Shown in pieces: positions 1 to 4,359 of a stretch of 5,259 nt of DNA. Origin of the DNA: Thermoflexibacter sp. (lineage in GTDB: Bacteria; Bacteroidota; Bacteroidia; Cytophagales; Thermoflexibacteraceae); NCBI GenBank assembly GCA_025455345.1, contig JALOMS010000390.1, forward strand, positions 1 through 5,259, given 5' to 3'. A program made the translations under genes and the position numbers. The first letter of the stretch is position 1. Each line of letters starts with the position of its first letter. The notes under the pieces were generated by a model. It was not told where the DNA came from. It worked only from the letters and a program-made list of their open reading frames with translations, and ran no database searches.

Positions 1-156
1 TACGCTTTCAAAAAATATTTGATGAAAATCGGTGTCCCAAGCCCTTGGATAGTAGCCTATAAAGATGGGCAAAGAATGACAGGCGATATTCGCGAAATTC
101 TCAAAAGTGTCGGCATTACAGAGGCAGATTTAGAAACAGACTTGTTCAAAGAATAA
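1..156 (+). CDS. C-terminal fragment of a SPOR-like protein, paralogue of the next gene
   Basis: An open frame runs from the first base to a TAA at 154-156 and gives 51 residues; the start lies upstream of the window. The visible part contains YAFKKYLMKIG, then PWIVAYKDGQR, then IREIL. This matches the last strand-helix portion of SPOR-like repeats in Bacteroidota envelope proteins. It also aligns with the end of the next product, where the equivalents are DEFKKALRTIMG, IWTVIYKDNER and MKDRL. From the family one expects a signal peptide, a coiled coil and this C-terminal domain, but none of the N-terminal part is visible. The gene lies 46 bases upstream of the next one on the same strand with no obvious terminator between, so co-transcription is likely. 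SPOR domains bind denuded peptidoglycan glycans; whether this divergent version does so is inference. Confidence 0.75.
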   Translation, partial: YAFKKYLMKIGVPSPWIVAYKDGQRMTGDIREILKSVGITEADLETDLFKE

Positions 157-202
157 GCCCAACATTGTTCAAATCTTAATTTACTTTAACTATCAGAAAA
201 CC

Positions 203-862
203 ATGAAAACAAAAATATTTATTTTTACATTTTTATTAATTCTATCCATTCAATGTGTTTTTGCACAAAAAAACAAAAAACCTTCTGCCGAAGAAAAAGC
301 CGCAGAAAAAGAATGGAAAAAGAAGCTCAAAGAGCTTGACCCACTCCAATACAGAGATTTGGTAAACGAGCTTAATAGATTGCGCGGAGAAAATGGAGGT
401 TTAAAAAATAATCTAAAGACAGTGGGCAAAGAATTGACGGACAAGGACGCAGAAATAGCCCGATTACAAAACGAGTACGACTCTATCAATAATGCTGTCG
501 CCCAAGCCAAGAAAGATGCCGCCAATGCCGCTCCTACTACTAATCCCGAATATACAAAGGGGACTTGGTATAGGGTACAAGTCGGGGTTAAAAACAAGAT
601 AGATATATCAGAGGTAGGTGGAGATGCCAAAAACCTTATTATAGAAAAGGATAGCGACAATATCTACAAATATACCTTAGGGCATTTCAAAGACTATTGG
701 GAGGCAGATGAGTTCAAGAAAGCCTTGCGTACTATCATGGGTTTGGACAAAAAGAAAGAAGAAGATAGGGAAATATGGACGGTAATATACAAGGATAATG
801 AGCGCGCAAGCATGAAGGATAGACTACAAATAGAAAGTGGGAATCCTAAAGGTGATAATTAA
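203..862 (+). CDS. Secreted coiled-coil protein with SPOR-like C-terminus
   Basis: The product has 219 residues. Residues 1-21 form a signal peptide: a short basic start, a hydrophobic core FIFTFLLILSI, and a likely signal peptidase I cut after VFA. The Cys at 18 is not in a proper lipobox, so a lipoprotein is unlikely. Residues 25-45 are rich in Lys and Glu. Residues 48-105 have heptad-like charged and Leu spacing typical of a coiled coil. An Ala/Pro/Thr linker (about 105-117) leads to a SPOR-like domain (about 120-207), with GTWYRVQVG as first strand, YTLGHFKDYWEADEFKKALR in the middle and IWTVIYKDNER as last strand. Similar Bacteroidota proteins are often auto-labelled ezrin/radixin/moesin family because of the coiled coil; true homology to ERM proteins is doubtful. 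It probably acts in the periplasm or cell envelope. ATG at 203 is the only start that keeps the signal peptide. Compared with its neighbour it carries a charged insertion, LDKKKEEDRE, before the last strand. Molecular function is unknown. Confidence 0.85.
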   Translation: MKTKIFIFTFLLILSIQCVFAQKNKKPSAEEKAAEKEWKKKLKELDPLQYRDLVNELNRLRGENGGLKNNLKTVGKELTDKDAEIARLQNEYDSINNAVAQAKKDAANAAPTTNPEYTKGTWYRVQVGVKNKIDISEVGGDAKNLIIEKDSDNIYKYTLGHFKDYWEADEFKKALRTIMGLDKKKEEDREIWTVIYKDNERASMKDRLQIESGNPKGDN

Positions 863-894
863 GGTAAAATGACATTTACTAAGTAATAGCTTCA

Positions 895-916
895 TTATTA
901 ATACTTTAATTAATAA
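895..916. repeat. Small AT-only inverted repeat after the SPOR-like gene
   Basis: Eight bases (895-902) are perfectly complementary to 909-916, with a 6-base loop. The stem is entirely A/T and no T-run follows, so it is a weak candidate for transcript-end structure of the gene ending at 862. In such AT-rich DNA a chance palindrome is quite possible. Confidence 0.25.
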
Positions 917-976
917 ACCTCTGTATGTAGATTCAGTAAAATTGGGTAGTTTATTAGTCAATACATCATGTAATTA

Positions 977-1092
977 TAAGTAAGTGTGCATTTTTATTGT
1001 AAAATACACTTTAGCGTGTTTAGCTCATTATCAAATACCAGCACACCCTGAAGGGCATGTTACAGTGTCGATTTAATTTGCTCACTTACTTA
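977..1092 (+). repeat. Intergenic palindromic repeat, copy A (116 bp)
   Basis: This copy aligns over its whole length with 3711-3825 in the same orientation, with about 100 of 116 positions identical by hand count. Its ends form a terminal inverted repeat: 977-990 (TAAGTAAGTGTGCA) pairs with 1079-1092 at 13 of 14 positions, with one T/T mismatch (987 with 1082). Inside are two short hairpins kept in both copies: TTTTA-TTG-TAAAA near 992-1004 and CCC/GGG around 1046-1054. It lies between two convergent genes and ends only 11 bases beyond the phosphatase stop codon, so it could also end transcription from either side. It has no coding potential and no clear target-site duplication. A MITE/REP-like element and a structured RNA are both possible. 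Confidence 0.85.
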
Positions 1093-1103
1093 CTTCTTTG
1101 TTT

Positions 1104-1832
1104 TCAAATATCATTATCAATATTGGGTTGTTCATAAAGCAATAAACTATCCAAATCTAAACACAATAAACTGCCTAAAAACCATTTGTGCTTATAAACA
1201 CAACCATTATCTATACAAATTTTTTGTCTATTTTTTTCTATATCATCTTTTATCATCATTATGAGTTCAGGGGTATGTCCATGAATTATTTTTTTATTTC
1301 CTACAATCTTTTTATCTATCTCAAAATCACGAATCCAAGCCATTTCACCGTAATTATTTAAAGGGTCAGGAGATTGGAAGTCAAATCCTCCGTGTACAAT
1401 ATAAAAATTGTCTAATTCGAAGTAATAAGGCAAATGATAAAAAAAGGGTAAATAAGGTGATAAAATTTTCTTATCTTCATCAACAAGCCCTTTCGCACGA
1501 AATAAAACAGGCAAATGGCTTGGCAACGCAAAGTGTCTATCTAAAAGTATTTCTTCATGATTACCACGAAGCGGAAATATTTGGTAATCTTCGTCTATCA
1601 AATATAGAATAGTGTCTATCACGTCCCTGCTACTCTTACCTTTGTTGATATAATCACCTACTAAAAATAATTGGTCACTCTTCGTTAGTGCGACTTTGGA
1701 TAGAAGTGCTTTAAAGGAAAGTACACAACCATGAATATCTCCTATGACCAATCGCCTTCCATTTGATTTAGGAATATAGAAGTATTTCGTGGTATTTATG
1801 TCGTTTCGTTCAATTATTTCTTTATAATTCAT
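1104..1832 (-). CDS. PPP-family metallophosphatase (Ser/Thr phosphatase or diadenosine tetraphosphatase-like)
   Basis: The product has 242 residues with the PPP metallophosphoesterase signature in order: GDIHG (31-35), GDYINKG (59-65), GNHEE (90-94), HGG (147-149) and HGHTP (184-188), then CIDNG (206-210) near the end. These carry the Asp, His and Asn ligands of the two-metal centre. The family hydrolyses phosphoesters: phosphoprotein serine/threonine phosphatases of the PrpA/PrpB kind or symmetrical Ap4A hydrolases. The substrate cannot be told from motifs. The second motif departs from the classical GDxVDRG, with Asn at 63 for Asp and Lys at 64 for Arg. There is no signal peptide, so it is cytosolic. 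Length is normal for small bacterial members. The chosen ATG at 1832 is followed by about 28 residues before the first motif; no Shine-Dalgarno is evident. It stands alone, divergent from the B12 gene and convergent with the SPOR-like gene, and seems more A/T- and Lys/Ile-rich than its neighbours. Confidence 0.9.
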   Translation of the reverse strand: MNYKEIIERNDINTTKYFYIPKSNGRRLVIGDIHGCVLSFKALLSKVALTKSDQLFLVGDYINKGKSSRDVIDTILYLIDEDYQIFPLRGNHEEILLDRHFALPSHLPVLFRAKGLVDEDKKILSPYLPFFYHLPYYFELDNFYIVHGGFDFQSPDPLNNYGEMAWIRDFEIDKKIVGNKKIIHGHTPELIMMIKDDIEKNRQKICIDNGCVYKHKWFLGSLLCLDLDSLLLYEQPNIDNDI

Positions 1833-2135
1833 ATATAAAGATTTTAAGTAAATGTTTTTAAATAAGTTTTGTCGAACAATTGATATATTCTATAAAATCA
1901 TAAAACGTTATTTATCAATAAATTATAAAATTAAAAGATTCCTAAAAAATTGGATTATTTATATTTTTCATAAACAATCCCATAGCAATTTTGCTTCTTA
2001 GCTTCTATTTTTTTGAGATTTAACAGCACGTAGAGTCATTTCGTTTAACCACAAAATAAAAACAAAAATTTTAACATTTTATTAATCGAATAAGAATTTG
2101 TAAATTTGAGGAGATTTTTAGGAATCAATGAACCA
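1833..2135. other. AT-rich divergent intergenic region
   Basis: About 300 bases separate the divergent phosphatase and B12-domain genes. No coding frame of note is present on either strand. It must hold the promoters of both genes. On the plus strand a TAAATTTG box stands at 2101-2108. On the minus strand I found no clear TAnnTTTG match before the phosphatase. A small inverted repeat, AGCAA-TT-TTGCT, sits at 1984-1995. I see no cobalamin-riboswitch architecture in front of the B12 gene. Confidence 0.6.
2101..2108 (+). promoter_or_regulatory. Putative Bacteroidota -7 box (TAAATTTG)
   Basis: The octamer is a full match to the Bacteroidota sigma-factor -7 consensus TAnnTTTG and lies 27 bases upstream of the ATG at 2136, a plausible spacing for a short leader. 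A good TTG -33 element at about 19 bases upstream is not obvious, which lowers confidence. The box overlaps the TTG codon at 2106 that would be the longest possible start of the B12 gene, which argues for the ATG at 2136. Confidence 0.45.
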
Positions 2136-2618
2136 ATGAACACAAATACTCATATTTACAAACCTATATACAAAATACGGATTGTTACTGCCGCCTCTCT
2201 ATTTGATGGGCATGATGCCGCTATTAATATCATGCGGAGAATTATGCAAAGCACTGGCGCAGAGGTCATTCACTTGGGTCATAATCGTTCCGTACAAGAA
2301 ATCGTCGACTGTGCTATCCAAGAAGATGTGCAAGGTATCGCTATCACCTCTTACCAAGGAGGACATGTAGAGTTTTTCAAATATATGTATGACTTACTTA
2401 GAGAAAAAAATGCAGGTCATATCAAAATTTTTGGAGGCGGGGGCGGCACGATTCTCCCTTCGGAAATCAAAGAACTCCATGAATACGGCATTACAAGGAT
2501 TTATTCTCCTGATGATGGGAGGGCGATGGGTTTACAAGGAATGATTAATGACTTGTTAGAAAAGTGCGACTTCTCTACCATTGATATAGAAGCATTGAGC
2601 AAAAACTTTAGCTTGTAA
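2136..2618 (+). CDS. Stand-alone cobalamin (B12)-binding protein, IcmF N-terminal-domain type
   Basis: The 160-residue product is one Rossmann-like B12-binding domain. It shows IVTAASLFDGHDA (16-28), where His26 is the expected lower axial cobalt ligand; SYQGGH (72-77), the IcmF-style version of the SxL segment; and FGGGGGT (99-105), the GG motif by the nucleotide tail. The string AEVIHLGHNRS and the end YSPDDGRAMGLQGMINDLLEKCDF closely match the N-terminal domain of fused isobutyryl-CoA mutase IcmF as I know that family. IcmF continues with a MeaI-type GTPase and a TIM-barrel mutase domain. Here a stop follows about 10 residues after the domain, and a gene on the other strand begins 4 bases later. 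Length fits small subunits such as IcmB (about 140 residues). It could be the small subunit of an acyl-CoA mutase encoded elsewhere, a B12 sensor or carrier, or a truncation relic; the intact motifs argue against decay. ATG 2136 is preferred to TTG 2106 because the latter lies within the promoter-like box. Confidence 0.88.
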   Translation: MNTNTHIYKPIYKIRIVTAASLFDGHDAAINIMRRIMQSTGAEVIHLGHNRSVQEIVDCAIQEDVQGIAITSYQGGHVEFFKYMYDLLREKNAGHIKIFGGGGGTILPSEIKELHEYGITRIYSPDDGRAMGLQGMINDLLEKCDFSTIDIEALSKNFSL

Positions 2619-2622
2619 ATAA

Positions 2623-2880
2623 TTACTTTACTTCCTCATAATCAACATAATCACCACCTGAAGGGTCTTTTTTCTTTGGCTTTTCAGGCGAATAAACATT
2701 AATATTGTTTTCCTTATCCTGATAAGAAGGAGGAGGCGTAAAGGGTGTATTTGCTTGCTTTTGCTTATGGGCAATCGCATCTCCTACACCCGCAATAATA
2801 CGAGCTACTTGATAAATTTTGCGCCCGAATCTATAGACTACATAACCAATGAGTCCGAGAATTAATAGTATTTTAAACAC
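2623..2880 (-). CDS. Small single-pass membrane protein, DUF4834-like
   Basis: The 85-residue product begins with a hydrophobic segment (about 2-17, FKILLILGLIGYVVYR) flanked by basic residues. A short amphipathic stretch follows, then a Pro/Lys/Gln-rich, probably disordered tail ending in GGDYVDYEEVK. The N-terminal membrane segment, basic linker and terminal DYVDYEE signature resemble the DUF4834 family of Bacteroidota, whose function is unknown. It is likely an inner-membrane protein with a cytosolic tail. The frame starts with GTG at 2880; no in-frame ATG lies upstream before a stop about ten codons away, so GTG is the best start. It converges with the B12 gene, the two stops being 4 bases apart. 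The family match is from recognition of the tail and layout only. Confidence 0.75.
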   Translation of the reverse strand: MFKILLILGLIGYVVYRFGRKIYQVARIIAGVGDAIAHKQKQANTPFTPPPSYQDKENNINVYSPEKPKKKDPSGGDYVDYEEVK

Positions 2881-3153
2881 AGTCTTTTGAATATTAAGGT
2901 ATTATCATTCTCTCTCTTATCCCCTCTCCTACCCTCTTAAAAGATGATATGAATGATTGATTTGACAAATATACAATTTTTCACTGATACGCACAGACAA
3001 GCAACATGATTAATTTTTCGCAAATGATTTGTAAAAAAACAAAATTTTATTCTTAACTTAATCCAAATCTTTAACCAAGTAATTATCTTTTAAACTAAAT
3101 CATTGACTAACAACTCATTATTCCCTAATTATTCAAATCAAAAAATATAGCCT
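2881..3153. other. Divergent intergenic region between DUF4834-like and CBS genes
   Basis: No gene is visible in these 273 bases. The part next to the DUF4834-like gene is pyrimidine-rich on the plus strand (2909-2936), which gives a purine-rich leader on the minus-strand transcript with an AGGAG at 2926-2930. A TATATTTG box lies on the minus strand at 2966-2973. On the plus strand TATCTTTT at 3084-3091 is a 7-of-8 match to TAnnTTTG, 62 bases before the CBS gene; it lacks a clear -33 partner. Confidence 0.5.
2966..2973 (-). promoter_or_regulatory. Putative -7 box (TATATTTG) for the DUF4834-like gene
   Basis: Read on the minus strand the octamer fully matches TAnnTTTG and lies 85 bases upstream of the GTG at 2880. 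The nearest upstream TTG is about 24 bases away, longer than the usual 17-21, so the -33 element is unconvincing. The box overlaps a small perfect palindrome, ATTTG-A-CAAAT, at 2960-2970, which could be an operator or chance. Confidence 0.35.
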
Positions 3154-3621
3154 ATGAATTTCACTCCAAGAAAGGCAGAAGACGATAGCAAATCTGCGAA
3201 AATCATTCAATATGATTCTGTAACCAAATACATGGCAAAAGACCTCATTACTTTTAGACCTGAGCAAGACATTTATGAGGTGATAGATTTGATGCTCAAA
3301 CATAAAATCTCAGGGGCTCCTGTACTTGACGCAAGTGGGAAACTGATAGGATTACTTTCAGAAAAAGACTGCTTGCGGGTAATGATAGCGAGTGCTTATC
3401 ACAACGAACCCGTAGGTACAAGGCACGTAGCTGACTATATGACCATCAATGTCGCAGTAATTACTCCAGATAAAGATGTCTTAGACGTAGCAAATATGTT
3501 TCTTAACTCTAATTACAGGCGTTTCCCCGTAGTAGAGAATGGAAAATTATTAGGGCAAGTAAGCCGCAGAGATATACTGCGCGCCGCTAAAGATTTGAGA
3601 ACCAATACATGGAAATCCTAA
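3154..3621 (+). CDS. Two-CBS-domain protein
   Basis: The 155-residue product is a tandem pair of CBS domains (a Bateman module) with a short N-terminal extension. CBS1 covers about residues 23-76 (VTKYMAKDLITFRPEQDI, then HKISGAPVLD, then GLLSEKDCLR). CBS2 covers about 92-145 (VADYMTINVAVITPDKDV, then NYRRFPVVENGKLLGQVSRRDILR). Asp71 and Asp140 sit at the positions that usually contact ribose of bound adenine nucleotides. Such modules sense AMP, ATP or S-adenosylmethionine. No catalytic or transport domain is attached, so it probably regulates a partner protein; which one is unknown. It has no signal peptide or membrane segment and should be cytosolic. The start at 3154 gives the usual length for stand-alone CBS pairs. 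It is a monocistronic unit followed by a clear intrinsic terminator. Confidence 0.92.
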   Translation: MNFTPRKAEDDSKSAKIIQYDSVTKYMAKDLITFRPEQDIYEVIDLMLKHKISGAPVLDASGKLIGLLSEKDCLRVMIASAYHNEPVGTRHVADYMTINVAVITPDKDVLDVANMFLNSNYRRFPVVENGKLLGQVSRRDILRAAKDLRTNTWKS

Positions 3622-3655
3622 GCAAAAATGGAACGCTTATCTATGGTATTAATCC

Positions 3656-3700
3656 AAAGCAGTCTAAAGTAATAAGCTATTTTAGACCGCTTTTTATTTT
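3656..3700 (+). terminator. Intrinsic terminator of the CBS gene
   Basis: A 13-position stem pairs 3659-3671 with 3678-3690 across a 6-base loop (ATAAGC), with one A/C mismatch (3661/3688) and one G/T wobble (3669/3680). Three more A:T pairs extend it into the T-rich tract that begins at 3691 (TTTTTATTTT). It starts 35 bases after the stop codon. Repeat copy B begins 10 bases beyond the tract. Confidence 0.85.
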
Positions 3701-3710
3701 ATATTTAATT

Positions 3711-3825
3711 TAAGTAATTGTGCATTTTTATTGTAAAATATGCTTTAGCGTGTTTGGTTCATTATCAAACACTCGTACACCCCAAAGGGCATGCTACTGT
3801 GTCGATTTAATTTGCACAATTACTA
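3711..3825 (+). repeat. Intergenic palindromic repeat, copy B (115 bp)
   Basis: This is the second copy of the element at 977-1092, in the same orientation. Its terminal inverted repeat is 12 bases and perfect: 3713-3724 pairs with 3813-3824. Against copy A, the left arm has T3718 for G984 and the right arm A3819 for C1085, so pairing is kept. A3816 restores a pair at the position where copy A has a T/T mismatch. The internal TTTTA-TTG-TAAAA and CCC/GGG hairpins are retained. It lies between the CBS terminator and the DUF3592-type gene, 34 bases before that gene's ATG, so it could influence that gene's promoter or leader. Confidence 0.85.
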
Positions 3826-3859
3826 ATAATCTATAACTACTTATATTTAGACAACAGGT

Positions 3860-4300
3860 ATGAACGATAAAAATTTTATCTTTATCTTTGGAAGTATTTT
3901 TGGTGGCATAGGAATAATACTTTTGGCTTCTGCAATTTATTTTTTTAATGACATACGTGCCTCTCAAAAAGAAGCCGTCAAGGTTCAAGGTAAAGTAATC
4001 GCCTTGCAATCTTCACGAGGAAGTAAGGGGGGGACATTCTACACCCCTTTGGTTGAATTTGAGCTTAATCAAAAAAGCTATCAAGTGTATGGTTCGGTAG
4101 CAAGTAGCCCCGCCTCTTTTGACGTAGGAGAAATAGTAACTCTATTCGTCAAGCCCAATCGCCCCGAAGAAGCCCAAATAGATACTTTCATGGAAAGCTG
4201 GTTTGTAGTTTTGGTATTAGGTGGCATGGGAAGTGTTTTTACCTTAATCGGAGGAGCTACTGTATTTTCAGGACTAAAAAGTTCACAACGATTAAAATAA
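3860..4300 (+). CDS. DUF3592-type two-pass membrane protein
   Basis: The 146-residue product has two membrane segments, about 8-29 and 113-136, on either side of a soluble beta-rich region (about 40-110). That region reads VQGKVIALQSS, then FYTPLVEFELNQKSYQV, then SPASFDVGEIVTLFVKPNRPEEAQIDTF. The GxV... / Y.PxVEF / VGE.V.. / P..PE.A.ID order is typical of DUF3592, a widespread membrane family of unknown function. The soluble part probably faces the periplasm or outside, by analogy with the family. ATG at 3860 directly precedes the first membrane segment. TATATTTA at 3842-3849 is a 7-of-8 match to the -7 box but would leave almost no leader. It lies 59 bases upstream of the sensor gene on the same strand, so the two may be co-transcribed. 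Confidence 0.82.
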   Translation: MNDKNFIFIFGSIFGGIGIILLASAIYFFNDIRASQKEAVKVQGKVIALQSSRGSKGGTFYTPLVEFELNQKSYQVYGSVASSPASFDVGEIVTLFVKPNRPEEAQIDTFMESWFVVLVLGGMGSVFTLIGGATVFSGLKSSQRLK

Positions 4301-4305
4301 GTTTT

Positions 4306-4320
4306 ATTTCTCATAGAAAT
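4306..4320. repeat. Short inverted repeat between DUF3592 gene and sensor gene
   Basis: ATTTCT-CAT-AGAAAT is a perfect 6-base inverted repeat with a 3-base spacer, just after the DUF3592 stop and followed by TTT. It could be a weak terminator or an operator for the downstream sensor gene. A short AT-rich palindrome like this may also be chance. Confidence 0.25.
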
Positions 4321-4359
4321 TTTACAAATTTGCCAGTTCGCTGATTTAATCATATCAAT

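Noticed and set aside
250..660. Minus-strand open frame of 136 codons inside the SPOR-like gene
   Set aside because: It lies wholly opposite a gene with a clear signal peptide and domain; its Ser/Phe/Leu-rich product is what the reverse complement of a Lys/Glu-rich coding strand gives.
977..1092. Complete insertion sequence or transposase remnant
   Set aside because: The repeat is only 116 bases, has no coding frame resembling a transposase, and no convincing target-site duplication flanks either copy.
1833..2135. Cobalamin riboswitch in front of the B12-domain gene
   Set aside because: No B12-box-like conserved segment or long GC-containing stems are visible in this AT-rich leader, and the protein binds B12 as a cofactor rather than making or importing it.
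2182..2370. Plus-strand 62-codon frame within the B12-domain gene
   Set aside because: It is in another frame of a strongly supported gene and shows no recognisable domain.
977..3825. CRISPR array
   Set aside because: There are only two repeat copies, 2.6 kb apart, of about 115 bases each, with genes between them and no spacer pattern.
3794..4009. Minus-strand 71-codon frame across repeat copy B and the DUF3592 start
   Set aside because: It overlaps the repeat and the well-supported DUF3592 gene, and its product has no domain-like features.
4081..4353. Minus-strand 90-codon frame opposite the DUF3592 gene
   Set aside because: It mirrors the coding strand of a supported gene and has no recognisable motif.
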